Counted from the stretch's first letter, positions 30,195 to 41,135 are shown. The stretch is 64,000 nucleotides of DNA from Prorocentrum cordatum (GCA_963575745.1 CAUYUJ010010435.1:59777-123776), one strand, 5' to 3'. Numbers and translations: made by a program. The notes: generated by a model from the letters alone, not told the origin.

Positions 30195-31525
30195 GTTGCC
30201 GGGCCGCCGCCCAGCGCGCTGCCGCCCCTTGCTTCGACTGGGCCAGTGGCCCCGCTCAGTCGCTCGCGAAGCCGGTAAGAGCGCCTGCTCCCGATGCCTT
30301 TGCCAGGGCGATGATCTCGCGGGCGGAGCACGGGGGCGGGCCGCGCGCGCCCCGGGGGAGGAAACTGCTCGCGGAGTCCGCGCGCTCCTGCGCGGGGCGG
30401 GCGTCGCTGGCGGAGCGAGCGGCGTGGCGGGAATGGTGCGGGCTGGGGGCCAGCGTTCCGGGCGCCGCACTGGCCGTTCGTCCCCGCGGCCAGGCGGCGC
30501 GAGCAAGCCAGCCGCGCCCCCCCCGCGCAAATGGGGCAGGCGTTTTTCGCTATGTCGCAGCGCGGCGTCATGGAGCCGCCGGTCGTCGCATCTGCGCAGG
30601 GGCGCTCTCACGGCCACGGTGCCCACTCGGTCCGCTGGCGGACGCATCGCGCGCGGGGCGAGGTGCAGAGGGGGCCGGGCGGACGCGCCGAAGATTGCGC
30701 GTGCGGGGGGGTCGGCTTGAGAGACAAAAGCTCTCGCGGTCGCGCGACAGTCTCGGTTTTCCAATGTTGGGCGACCCCTGGGTTGTCGCCCTGCATTGCC
30801 GCTTGCGGCGTGGCGAGGTGCCCCAGGTCATCTCGGAGCGCGCCCCTGCGCGCGTCGGCGCAGCAGCCGACGGGCGCCCCCGCGTCTGCATCACTGTCGC
30901 GCAGATCAAGTGTTCTTGTTGTTTTCCGAACCCGTGGAAGTTGCGAAGACATGTATCTGCAAGCTGCATGGTCGCACCCTGTGTCGTCTGTGGCGTCTGC
31001 GTGCTGGTCCGGCTGCGTCACGACGCCCTGGATTGCATTATTGTTTCCGGCTCGGCTTGTTTTGGGAGCTTGGGGGTTCTGAAGATAGCTGTCGGCGCAT
31101 ACGGCTTCGCAAACGCAGTGCGTTGGGGCACCCGCGCCTTCGGCGAGCTTGAATTACGGAGTGACTACAAGCAGGCGGCCCGACTGCTCTGTTCCATTCT
31201 GGCGGCTGGCGTGGATGTGCAGCCTTTGGATGAGCTTTTGCGCGCGCCCAGGGCGCCATGGCAGCTGCAAAGTTCCTTGTGGACCCCAGTTTCTTCGTCG
31301 GACGAAACGCGCCCCAGGACATCTTTCCTCCATCCGCTGTCCGAGCGCATCCTGGTTCTTCAGCAGTCTTTCTGCGCGCCGACGTCTTCCCGCACCCCGC
31401 GCGTCAGGGGTGAGTTTTCTGCCTCGGCCGCGACTCTCTGGATGCAGGGGCGGCGTTGCCCAGATGCCCCGCGCGGAACCCATGCGGCGATGGCATTCGG
31501 GGGCGAACAGAACCCCCAACAGTGA
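30161..31525 (+). other. 454-residue open frame, unrecognised
   Basis: The longest plus frame here outside simple repeats. Residues about 65-95 (L-L-A-E-S-A-R-S-C-A-G-R-A-S-L-A-E-R-A-A-W-R-E-W-C) loosely recall the first helix of a tyrosine recombinase, but no catalytic R-H-R-Y set was found. The minus strand is open for over 230 residues in the same interval, which argues for composition rather than coding. The frame ends just upstream of a dispersed repeat. Confidence 0.2.
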
Positions 31526-31665
31526 CACGTCGATTAGTGAATTGTCCGTTTTCGGTTCTCGAGAGGGCGCCGTGGCCGTTATTTTCCAGGCTTGCGCCCG
31601 CCAGGGTTGGGCCTTAGGTCGTAAACCACGTTTTACTCGAGGGGGGTCTGTCCATCCCCGAGGGA
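31522..31665 (+). repeat. Dispersed repeat, partner 19757-19905
   Basis: TGACACGTCGATTAGTGAAT at 31523 and the following CCGTTTTCGGT match the partner. Confidence 0.65.
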
Positions 31666-31897
31666 TCGCGCATCGTCGCGGCTCAGCGCGCCCGTTGACC
31701 CCGCACGAGGTCCCGCAAGGAGCCCGTAGCCGCCCGCACCGCACGCGAAGCCCTTCACGGCATGCTGGGCGCGCCGCCGTTGGGCAATCTTCCGCGGCCG
31801 CCTTCCTTTGCCCCGCGCCGCGCGAAGCGCAGTTCGCCCGGCAGTGTCCGCCCATCGAACAGCACGGATTTGCGTCGGCACGGTTTTTCTGCGAGTT

Positions 31898-32017
31898 TCG
31901 TGCGGATTTCTTGGGTTGGCCTTGGGGCCCCGTCTGGCGGCGCCTCCGGCGCCGCCCCTAGCGCGCTCCTCAAGCCAGGGAGTGGGGCCCGGCGCCGATC
32001 CGAGCAATTCGCACGGA
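31898..32017. mobile_element. MITE-4 copy
   Basis: Left arm TTCGTGCGGATTTCTTGGG, GC-rich core GGCGCCTCCGGCGCCGCC and GCGCGCTCC, right arm CCGATCCGAGCAATTCGCAC. The arms pair imperfectly. The core matches 56050-56245, 46535-46710 and 61520-61636. Confidence 0.5.
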
Positions 32018-32289
32018 GGCCTCCGGGATATCATGTTCGTGTGCTGCTGTGTGTTCCTCGCTCTCCTGCTCGGGCGGCGAGAGCGGCGAGCGCTCCCTAT
32101 CGCCGCGACCGAACAAGCCCTCGCATGGGCTTGCGCCGCGGTGTCCAGACCGCGCGGGCGTGGAGATGGGCACGTCGGTCGCGTGGCGTCGCGTCGACGC
32201 CGCGGCGAGCCCCGCGCGGGCGCTCTCGGGGTGGAGAGCGCCGCCGGTGGCCCCGGAAACCGCCGCCGCCGAGCGCTCGAGGTTGGCTC

Positions 32290-32501
32290 GGACGTCTGGG
32301 CGAGGGCAGCTCCGTTCCCGGGCGTTCCAGAGCGCTCTCAGTCAGGAGGGAAACAAAAACACACAGACACCATGAATCGTCGATCCCAAAGAAAATATGG
32401 GAACATATGGGAATTGGGCGGGAAGGCACAAACCCAGAAAATATGGGGACGTCTGGACGAGGACAGCTCCGTTCCCGGGCGTTCCAGAACGCTGTCAGAT
32501 C
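32290..32501. mobile_element. ATATGGGAA repeat (family 8) between direct repeats
   Basis: 32344-32447 carries ACACAGACACCATGAATCG and AAAATATGGGAACATATGGG, a shortened copy of the repeat at 35261-35420 and 40583-40740. It lies between two 54-bp direct repeats (32290-32343 and 32448-32501) with GGACGTCTGG.CGAGG.CAG and CCGTTCCCGGGCGTTCCAGA. Confidence 0.6.
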
Positions 32502-32539
32502 GGGGGCAGAAAAGAGGGGGGTGATGTCTAGGGGCGGGT

Positions 32540-32735
32540 GGGTATCATGGCGGGGGGCATGATATCTCCCCAGATTTCATTGCGCCCCTTCTTATTTCAT
32601 TACATCCCTGGCCCCCCCGCTGGGCCGCGCACATGCCGCCGGTCATGATTTGCACCCCCCCCTCTTGGACACCCCCCTCTTGGCCGCTCCCGATCAGAGC
32701 GTCCCGGAACGCTCTGAGGAGGCCGCGGCGCCCGA
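32540..32735. repeat. Dispersed repeat (partner 18815-18970) plus inverted palindrome cluster
   Basis: 32540-32695 aligns with 18815-18970. CAGAGCGTCCCGGAACGCTC at about 32,695 and GGCCGCGGCGCC are the 4337/18434 palindrome repeat in the other orientation. Confidence 0.55.
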
Positions 32736-33119
32736 GGCATCTTGCAGCCAACAGCGACGGGACAGACAAGGTCCCCCGAGGATGCAACATAAGGATCATC
32801 GACACTCACGCGTCGATGCGGCGAGGAACGTCCGCCGCCCTGAGTCAAGTTTGATTGCAGCTAGAGTCGAATATCCGAAATGGATCGGCAAGATCCGTCA
32901 GATGGACCCCAGGAGAGTCGCTATAACCAACATCTAAACACCGGGGTCGCGAGCCACGAACTCCACGGCGCGGGCGTCCTTGAGACCCTAGCGTCGCGAT
33001 GTTTGTTCAAACGCGGCAGTGTTGCCGAATGGCGGGCCACCAGACGCTCGCGGACCGATCCCGCTGCAGAACCGACGTTTGCACCAACACGCACTCTCAT
33101 GATCATCGAGAGTGGAGCG

Positions 33120-33270
33120 AGTGGCTCCGTCGTCGTCGCCGCCCGCCCGTCGCCGCCGTCGCGGGCCGTCCGCCACTGCCGTCGCCAGCGTCGTCTGACG
33201 TCGCCGCCGCTGACGTCGGCCGCCGCCGTCGCCGTCCCTGTCGCCGCCGCCGCCGCCGCCGCCGCTGTAC
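33120..33270. repeat. CGCCGT/GCC trinucleotide-rich stretch
   Basis: CGTCGTCGCC and GCCGCCGCC repeats with interruptions. No gene assigned between 32740 and 33488. Confidence 0.7.
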
Positions 33271-33488
33271 AGTCGGGGCGCTGAAGAAGGAACCGTTTTC
33301 GTTGGGGAGGGGCTCGGCGTTCCTTGATCGTTTCACAGTTTGCCTTCGGCTTTCCGTAGGCATCCGTCGGAAAATCGAAGGTTAATTTATGGATGGAAGG
33401 GGCCTCCTTCCTTATTCAGGGTTCCTTCGGTCAACGCCCCGACTGTAGAGTTGGAGTCGTCGTCGTCGACGCGTGACCCCCCGCGCAG

Positions 33489-33660
33489 GTGGCGCGGATC
33501 CACGTGCGCAGCGGCACCGCGGCCAGCTTCGTGTTCCACGCCTCGCCCCCGGGCTGGGCCGGCCTGCCGCCCGTGCCCCGCGAGAGGGAGCTCAACCTGA
33601 CCGTGCTGCTCGGGGACAGGCGCGCCCCCTTCGAGCCCCACCCCTCGCGGGCCACGCGAG
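33489..33660 (+). CDS. Candidate isolated exon, unknown protein
   Basis: Follows an acceptor-like CCCCCCGCGCAG. The frame reads V-A-R-I-H-V-R-S-G-T-A-A-S-F-V-F-H-A-S-P, continues through L-N-L-T-V-L-L-G-D-R-R-A-P-F-E-P and ends near R-A-T-R. Nearly every codon ends in G or C, strong bias compared with the surroundings. The donor side is unclear: a fold-back element (33669-33829) starts nine bases later. No family recognised; the alternating hydrophobic pattern suggests beta strands. Confidence 0.45.
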
Positions 33661-33668
33661 GGGGAGAG

Positions 33669-33829
33669 CTTACCAGCCTGGAACATATCCCTATCCCTAT
33701 GCTGGGCACCTCCTCATCACGATGCCAATCTTAGGGATTCCCTCATTTTTTGAGGGCGGATCCCTAAGATTGTCATCGCCGTTTGGCGTGTCAATCTTAG
33801 GGGTAGGGATACGTTCGAGGCTGGTAAAG
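33669..33829. mobile_element. MITE-7 fold-back element beside a candidate exon
   Basis: CTTACCAGCCTGGAACATAT at the left end pairs with ATACGTTCGAGGCTGGTAAAG at the right end, extended by CCCTATCCC/GGGTAGGG. A second hairpin sits inside: CAATCTTAGGGATTCCCTCA (33,726-33,745) against TGAGGGCGGATCCCTAAG (33,751 on). No TA edge; only one copy seen. It begins just after the candidate exon. Confidence 0.65.
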
Positions 33830-34335
33830 ATCGGTGTTCCTGGACGTGTGCCAGCCTCGGAGTGCGCTCCAGCAGGTGCGTCTCGCAGAGGGCGTTCCGG
33901 GGACAGCACAGATCGTTCCCAACGGCCGCTGAATGAGAAGCCAAGGGGCAACGTGATGGGGGACAAGCTCAGGGGGTGGGGACACATCGACTCCATATCG
34001 CCCACTCGTTGCGGGTAGGGGGCCTGATAGCAGCCCGCCCTCCGCCCAGTAGTTTGCGGATTCGCGGTTGGGGGCATATCGCCGATCTATCGGCGATGTT
34101 CGCCGAATCCATGTCGACCTCTCTTCCCCAGGAATCCGCCGTCTCACCCAGGCCTCCCGCGCACCGCAGAGCATGGACTCGTTTGTCCTTCGCTGGATCT
34201 TCGCTGGCCCCCAGGGCGGCAAGAGACGGCTCGGGATGGAGAGGTTGCTCTGGGAAGAGAGTCGGGGCTTCCACGGATCCCGTGCTGAAGCAAGAGCAAG
34301 ACATCGGATATGTTGGTCTCCCTGCGGAGGACAGG

Positions 34336-34600
34336 GGATGGCCCCCCTGGGGCCGCAGGTGGAGCCCCCTGCAGGGCGCGACACATGTGAGGGGTGTGCA
34401 GAGATGGGCGGCGGGGTAATGCGTGCGAGTTCGTCCGCGGGAGCCGAAGGTGGAGCTCCATTTGGGATGCGAAATGTGCTAAAAATGCGCCGACAATGGC
34501 AGAGGGCAGCATGCGAGCTCCTCCCCTGGGGCCATACGCGGAACTCCCTGCGGGACGCGATGCGTGCGAGAGGTGCGCCGGATTTGGCGGGGACGGCACG
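34336..34600 (+). repeat. Three diverged units of the 89-bp satellite
   Basis: Unit landmarks (ACATGTGAGGGGTGTGCAGA at 34,382 and its equivalents at 34,473 and 34,561) are spaced 91 and 88 bases. GGTGGAGC.CC and GGAACTCCCTGCGGG correspond to the unit's GGTGGAGCTCCCTAT. Neither the shared left edge nor the tail of the composite unit is present. Confidence 0.65.
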
Positions 34601-35260
34601 TGAGTCCCTCCACGTGGACCCCCTCCAAACCTCCAGAGCCACCAGAATACAGAAGCCTCCCTGGTCGTTTGTCCGCCCTCCTCGAGCATCGATCTCCCGC
34701 GGGGCCCCTTCCCTCCATGCGTGACCTGGGCCTCCCCGGGATTTCGACCTGTTCCCCGGGGGGGCTTTTTTTTGGGGGTGTTGTGAATTGATCGGGGGTG
34801 GGCCAGGTGAGACAAGGGTCGCCGTCTTGGTCCTCCGGGGGAGCCCTCGTCGCCGCGGCTGGACGCAGCTAGGAAAACTTGCTTGTTTGGGCCCTGGGAG
34901 AGGTCCAGGATTTCATAGGACTTTGCCGGCGTTGTCTCACGGGCGTTGTCTCGTGTGTTCCTGCTCCGAGTTCATGGTCCCGGGGCCGGCAAGCCGCCTT
35001 TCTTTGCCGAAGCATAGGGACACCGCCCGCCCTTGGTTTTGCGAGGCCCGAATGTAAGGGTCCAAGTCGTCCTCCTGCCTACATCCCCCCGGGGCCTCCG
35101 GAGGACTGATTGTCTCAATCGCGGCGCGTGCTTCCTCGAGTTCGATCTTTGGGGGGCCGCCTCGTTCGGGCCATCGAGCATGTATCGGGGACGGACAAGG
35201 GCACCCAGGGCAGGGGTCGAGACGTTCTGGGTCGCGCGGATGTATACATTCACATCTCCA

Positions 35261-35420
35261 GGAGAGGAAAAAATACACAGACACCATGAATCGTCGACTC
35301 CCCGGGAAATATGGGAAACTATGGGAAGTGGGGGGGAAGACAGAAACCCCGAAAATATAGGAAAAGCTGGGGCATCTTTTTATTTGTGTGTATTTTTTTT
35401 TGTGTCTTGGGCCCCCTTCA
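35261..35420 (+). repeat. ATATGGGAA dispersed repeat (family 8), full copy
   Basis: Runs from GGAGAGGAAAAAATACACAG through AAATATGGGAAACTATGGGA and AGACAGAAACCCCGAAAATA to TTTTTGTGTCTTGGGCCCCC. Matches 40583-40740 throughout. The CACAGACAC start and TGTGTGTC end are weakly inverted. Confidence 0.7.
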
Positions 35421-35676
35421 ACATCGTCAGGAAGCTTGGCCATCGGGAGTATCCGCGGTTCGGTCGGTTCGGCCGCTTCACAGTCGGTTCTGCTCTGTAA
35501 TTAAGTTGTTGCGTCGTTGCCGCGTCGCTTCGTCTTTCTCGGTTGCTTCTGGCCCGTTGTTTCTGGCTCGGGTTTTGTTGTCGGTCGTATCGGTGACACT
35601 ACCTGCGTTAAACGTCGAAAACGGTTAGGCCTGACAGGTTGGGTGAGGGTAGATCGGGTCGGCCGATGGCGCCGTA

Positions 35677-35775
35677 TCGCCGATGCATCGGCGATGCGGC
35701 TCCGCTCCGACGGAACCGATGCATCGCCGACTTCGCTGGTGCATTGCCGATGCATCGGCGATGCATCGGCGATGC
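35677..35775. repeat. CGCCGATGCATCGGCG palindrome cluster
   Basis: TCGCCGATGCATCGGCGA occurs at 35,677-35,694 and, overlapping itself, at 35,746-35,775. Related halves lie between them and at 34,078-34,105. No adjacent gene. Confidence 0.6.
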
Positions 35776-35894
35776 GGCATGATCCGCCGATTCCATCTGC
35801 GTGGACCCCGGTTGGGAGGCCTCTGGGTGAGAGGGAGGAGTGGGCGAGAGAATGGTAAACGTAAGCATGGATAACATAAGCATTGCCAGATGTA

Positions 35895-36160
35895 TAGAAG
35901 GAGGAGGAGGAGGAGGAGAAGGGGGAGGAGGCGGAGGAGGGGGAGCAGGAGGACGACGAGGACCTCTCGTGTACCCCCATCCGCCCCTTTTTTGTGTCTC
36001 TCTCTTTCTCTCTCTCTCTCTCGCGGAAGGCCAGAGCGCTCCGAGCGTCTTGCTCATACCCCCTCCCTCTCTCTCTCTCTCTCTTGCTTCTCCGCCGATT
36101 CCGCCTCCTCCTCTCGCCTGCCAAAATATTAATCCTCCTCCTCCTTTCCCAGATGTCCAA
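35895..36160. repeat. GGA stretch and CT-rich stretches
   Basis: GGA units (35,900-35,965), then TCTCTCTCTC runs near 36,000-36,025 and 36,065-36,085. From 36,160 to 36,800 nothing is recognised apart from purine-rich sequence. Confidence 0.75.
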
Positions 36161-36814
36161 CACCACTTAAAAATCGAGGCGGCTGCTTCGTTGCCGTTTT
36201 TTTTCGGCTGGAGGGAGGTGTCGTGTGTCGGGACCGCCAAAGAACAGCGCGGGATTCAACACTTGCTTTGGAGAGGGGGGCGATGGGTCCAGGGGGCCAT
36301 GCATCGAAAGAATCGATTCATCGTGTATCAGTCTGATTCCCTTGTTCTTCTCAACCTGATCTTCCGCCGCCAACAATTGCTTGGTGTGGGGTCCAGAGCT
36401 GGAAAGGATCTTCCCCCCCCTTGCTCCCCTGAGGAGGGATAGCTTTCCAGGCGACTAAAGATTTACGACTTCCCCTTCTTCCTCGTCCTCCCTCTCATCC
36501 CCTTCTTCCCTCTCCCCTTCCCCTTCCTCGCACTTACGCGCCGACATGTCTTCGCTATCGACGGGCTGGCGCAGGGGAGCGGCATGATCAGGAGGGAGGG
36601 CGCGAGCGGGGGAGGGGAGCGAGGAGGAGGGAGAGGAGCAGGAGGAGGAGGGGGGAGCGATGGGGTATTCGTCGTTCTCGGCTGCTGGGGGCCCTCACGG
36701 GGCCCCCTGGGCAGTCCCCGTAACGACTCCGCACGCAGGGCAGGCTTTGTGGAACGGGTTGGGGCCTCTGCGGACCACGTGTTGAACAAAGTATCAAAGT
36801 GAGACATCGGATCT

Positions 36815-36895
36815 CTGTGGGGGAGGAGGAGGAGGAGGAGGAGGAGGAGGAGGTGGAGGAGGAGGAGGAGGAGGACGAGGAGCAGGAGGAGGACC
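36815..36895. repeat. GGA array
   Basis: GGAGGAGGAGG repeats with a GTGGA interruption, preceded by GAGACATCGGATCTCTGTGG, shared with 17708-17730. Confidence 0.9.
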
Positions 36896-37039
36896 AGCCC
36901 CGTAAACCCAGCGTGCAGTTGCGATGGTGCAGGACTCCCGTCCCAAGGCCCTCCCCCTTCACATGAAACTGCACGCCTTTCCTTCACCGCAAGCGGCGCC
37001 CCCTTGAGAGACGAGCGTTCCATGGGCGAGCCATTCAGA

Positions 37040-37560
37040 CGGGGATCTTGTTCACCAATGAGGCAACATGTCGAAGTTACATCAAGTTCCACGAGGTACC
37101 AAGCAATCGCACCCTCTTGAAGAGGAACAGCGCGTTATCCGTGCAGCATCTGCACGTCGTGTTTTATTTCTGGTGCTGGAGCAGTTGGACGTCGCACGCG
37201 AGGACCTCATTTGGGAAGGGAGCCGCGCTGTTACACATGCTCCAACTTCTCGCTGTTAGACTGTGATGCCTTACATCAGGAATCGATCGCGCAGGAGTAT
37301 ACTACATCCCATATGTCCAGATTTGGGAAAGCATCGAACGATAGCCCCAGCTTGAAAAGGAGCAGCCCTGCATCCTTGACGTCGGTTGCAAGCTGAAAAT
37401 ATTCTGGGACGATTGTGTGGCGTTAAGGCGAGAACTCCATAGTGAAGGGGATCCATCCACCACCCGTGCAAGTATTTCAGAATGTGCACCCAGGTGAGAG
37501 CCTCATTTTGAACATGTCCTGGACTTTATCCGTGTAAATGTGAGGAGTTGAAGGCGTCTG
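37040..37560. other. Low-repeat region with short frames, unrecognised
   Basis: Two overlapping plus frames (37048-37266 and 37068-37259). The second reads E-E-E-Q-R-V-I-R-A-A-S-A-R-R-V-L-F-L-V-L-E-Q and looks protein-like, but has no start context or homology I recognise. Base composition is closer to even than in its neighbours. Confidence 0.25.
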
Positions 37561-37879
37561 GGGCGTACTCTGCGAGGAAGTCTCAAACGACACGCCCAGG
37601 GCGACCTGCGGACACGCCTAGTGGTGCGAGAGGGAGGAGCCATGGTTTGAATAATAGGGGTGGAGGAGGAGGAGGAGGAGGAGGAGGTTGAGGAGCTAGC
37701 GCAATGTTTCTGTACCCTTGCAGGCCATTCGTCTTCACCATGCCGCTGGCCTTTTTCCCCCAACACGCCTGCAGCTGCTGCATGTATCGCGCTGCTTCTC
37801 TTTTCTCACGTGCATGGGCGCTGAGTCCACATCGCCTGGGCCGGGATAGCTACAGCGCAGAAGGGGCAGGACGAGGAGC

Positions 37880-38145
37880 ATAAGAAAGGGAAGAGGAGGA
37901 GGAGGAGAAGGAGGAGAAGGAGGAGGAGGAGGAGACGGAGGAGGCGGAGGCGGAGGAGGAGGCGGAGGAGCAGAGGAGGAGGAGGAGGAGGAGGAAGAGG
38001 AGGAGGAGGAGGGAGGAGGAGGAGGAGGAGGAGGCGGCAGAGGAGGAGGAGGAGGAGGAGGAGCAGGAGGAGAGGAGGGAGGAAGACGAGGAGGAGGAGG
38101 AGGAGGCAGAGGAGGAGGAGGAGGAGGAGGAGGAGGCGGAGGAGG
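37880..38145. repeat. GGA/GAG array
   Basis: Purine-rich trinucleotide array with GGC interruptions. A second array follows at 38310-38525. Confidence 0.9.
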
Positions 38146-38309
38146 GCGGCATGCTCCGATTGTGGCCCCGACCGCGGCCGGACGGCGCCCCCCAGGCGCC
38201 AGAGCGTGGAGATCTTCAGGCATGCTCTTTCCGCCCCCCCCCCCCGACCGGGAGGGGGGGAGGGTGGCGCGAGGGTGCGGGCCAGAGGGATGGAGGCGGG
38301 TGGGAGGAG

Positions 38310-38525
38310 GGAGGGAAGAGGAGGAGGAGGAGGAGGAGGAGGAGGGAGGAAGAAGGAGGAGGAGGAGGAGGAGGAGATGGGAGGAGGAGGAGGAGGAGGA
38401 GGAGGAGGAGGAGGAGGAGAAGGAGGAGGACGAGGAGGAAGGACCAGGAGGAGGAGGAGAAAAAGGAGGAGGACGAGGAGGGAGGACGAGGAGGAGGAGG
38501 AGAGGGAGGATGAGGAGGAGGGAAG
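38310..38525. repeat. GGA array
   Basis: GGAGGAGG repeats with GAC and AAG interruptions. The 504-residue minus frame across 37735-39249 is mostly translated repeat. Confidence 0.9.
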
Positions 38526-38694
38526 GACGAGCACCGCCCCTCCTCTCTGCCAGGAGGACTCGGCTTGAGTCTCTATCCACGGCAGGTGCTCCAGGCCTCG
38601 GCTGGAGTCTCTCCACCCCCGCCCTCCATTCCCCCGGCCTCCTCCGCCGCTTCTTCCGACCACGGCGCCGCGCGAGCGAGTGCTCGGGAACTCG

Positions 38695-38844
38695 CCGAGC
38701 ACGTTCCACTACTCGCGGAGTGCCTTTTCGCAAGCGACCCCTACACAAACATGCGATGTTCGATACAATGGAGCCTCTCTGCTTCGACGCAATGGATCCA
38801 GGCCATTTGCGACTAGCTGCTTTGCGCGTAGCGGAACGCTCTCG
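38695..38844. mobile_element. MITE-5 fold-back element, copy 2
   Basis: CGAGCACGTTCCACTACTCG at the left pairs with GCGTAGCGGAACGCTCTCG at the right. The interior GGATCCAGGCCATTTGCGA is identical to copy 1. Confidence 0.65.
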
Positions 38845-39254
38845 TCCAGGAACGGAGCCGAGGGGATCCGACGGAGCGCACCCCAGGGCGGGCCCCATGG
38901 GCGGCCCGGGCGGCGTTTGGTTGCAGTTTCGACCTCCTCTCCCCCAGGGGGCACCCGCGGGAGGAGAGCGCGAGATGGCCCACCTTCTCCAGAGGAGGGA
39001 GGCCCGCGACCGCCGTGCGCGGGGTGGCGTGCGACGAGTCAGGCCAGGCAGCACAGGCGTCCGCCACCAGGCTGTGCCCGGCCGACCCCCCTTCCCCCCT
39101 CTTTCCCCCCGCACAGTGAGGATCTGGATCGAGGGCGGCGGGGGAAGAGGGGGACACGTGGACGCATGTGCAAGACATGGTTGTGACGAACTATAAGATA
39201 TGATGGGGACGGGGGGGGAGGGGAAGAGGGGAGGGAGCGGGGGAAGCAAGGGCC

Positions 39255-39310
39255 AAGGAGAGTGGAGGGTTATGGGTGCTCCGAGGAGAGTGGAGGGTTA
39301 TGGGTGCTCC
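39255..39310. repeat. 28-bp tandem duplication
   Basis: GGAGAGTGGAGGGTTATGGG plus TGCTCC occurs twice in a row. Confidence 0.85.
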
Positions 39311-39319
39311 AGGGGAACG

Positions 39320-39955
39320 AACGGGGACAAGAGGGACTGGATGAGGCCTCGGGATCAGCCAATACGTTGAAAGGACCCTTTTGGGGCTTAGGAGACGCTC
39401 TGGCCTTCGTGCCGCTCCGTAGAGGTAGGTCGGGGACCGTCTTCGTGGCCGGGGCTCGTTGCAGGTTTGAAATACCCCGTCGTCACATGTTCAGCGTTCC
39501 TTGCTGTAGCAGGTACTATGCGGGCCGAACTTCCGAACAATGGCCGAACGTCCGTCCAGACGGCGTTCTCGCCTCGGCGCGGGCAGCACACCGCCAGCGT
39601 CACCTGAACGTCGTGGCCAGTTTAAGAGCGAATCGAGAGGATGTCTCAGCAGAACCCGGCGTGTTTTGGTTTAGATGGGGGGCTGGACGACGTGGACGAA
39701 TCAAACGCACGTTTGGCGAAAGTCAAAATCGAAGCGATGTGCCAGCAGATGGGGGCAGTTTGATTGCCGCCAGTTTCCGTCGAACGCGTGCGGAGCAAGG
39801 GTCCGACGGTCATAATCGATCATTGTGCAGGTGGTTGCACGTCTCGCGGAGGATGTTGCGGAGCTTATTCCCATCTTCTACGTCGTGAATTCTTGTTATC
39901 CGTGTCGCGCCTCCGTCTTTTAACTCCCTCCTCATCCCTCCTTCTCCATCTCGAT
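39320..39955. other. Unassigned low-repeat region
   Basis: A 208-residue plus frame (39262-39888) starts in the tandem duplication and has no recognised motif. Confidence 0.35.
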
Positions 39956-39959
39956 CAGA

Positions 39960-41135
39960 ATCATTGCGATGCAACAGGCACAGCATTTGGGCAACACAGG
40001 GGGGTGCCGCCAGGGGATAGGTCACTTACCAGTTCGTGCCCAGATTGGGGATGTCTCCAGCGGTTCGCTTGTTTTACGGATGTAGGTGCGTCTTTTTCAG
40101 GGCCGCGTGGTGTTCGCAATGTCGCAATCATAGGTCTTGGACGCCACAAGGGGGAGCGACCACGGGGTAGGACACTTGCCCCTTTTTTCTTCAGCATTCG
40201 GGGATATCTCACGAGAGACGCTGTCTTTTTGAGGTGGGCGTGTTTTTGTTCAGGGCCGCCACGAAGAAAGCGAATACTTCGGTACCCCAGAGAGGGAGGG
40301 AGGGCGCCAGAGGGTCGGACACTTGCCCGTTGGTGCCCAGCTTGTGGGGACGTCCCCTGCGAACAGGTGGCTTTCGGAAGGTAAGCATGTGTTTTCAGGC
40401 CGGAGCAATCGCGGTGTAGCAGTCATCAGTTTTGGGCACCACAGGGGGGATGCGCCGGGTGGTGCATTACCGGTGCGTTCGCGCCCAGATTGTGGGTATG
40501 TGCCAATCGAACCGTTTGTTTTGGAATGTCGACGCGTCTCTCTTCAGGGCCGCGCAGGCGCCATGACGACATAGTAAACTCAGGAGGGGAAAAAACACAC
40601 AGACACAATTAATCGTCGATTCCCAGAAAATATGGGAAAATATGGGAAGTGGGGGGGAAGACAAAAACCCAGAACATATGAGAAAATATGGGGAGCCATT
40701 TTATTTGTGTGTATTTATTTGTGTGTCCCAGGGCTCCTTCATAAACATACTGACTGGGCTCTACATTGGTTAGCCGCCAGGGGGCAGGACACATGCGCGT
40801 CAGTGCCCAGACTGTGGGGATATCTCACGCGGAATGCTGGTTATTGAGAGGAAGACGTGTCTCTTTTCAGGGCCGTGTGATCACTTCGATGTGATAGCGG
40901 GTAGGGCGCCCAGTTTGTGGGGATGCCTCAAGCGGAACTCGGGCTTTTATGATTTGATTGTGTTTATTATTGTTCAGGGTTGCGTGGTCGTCGTGATGTA
41001 GCAGGCGTGGCATATGGGGACCGCAGGGGGGGGGGGGGCGCTAGTGGGTACACCACGGGCGTTGTCGCGTCCATAGTGCGAGGATGTCTTGGCTCATCTA
41101 GTTTCTTACGTGCCCGTTCACTTCCCGACGTTCGT
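39960..41135 (+). repeat. 150-bp satellite, block 1
   Basis: Degenerate units of about 150 bases. Each has GGACACTTGCCCGTT.GTGCC-type, CCCAGATTGTGGGGATGTC-type and TTTTCAGGGCCGCGTGGTCG-type blocks, with GTAGCAGGCGTGGCAT in several. CCCAG..TGTGGG landmarks fall near 40,036, 40,190, 40,345, 40,487, 40,810 and 40,908. Interrupted at 40583-40740 by a family 8 repeat. Confidence 0.7.
40583..40740 (+). mobile_element. ATATGGGAA repeat (family 8) inside satellite
   Basis: A 158-bp copy of the 35261-35420 repeat placed between satellite units, which resume on the other side. This shows it moved into an existing array or was carried with it. Confidence 0.65.

Noticed and set aside
37735-39249. 504-residue minus-strand protein
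   Set aside because: Mostly two GGA arrays read in reverse; the non-repeat ends have no motif.
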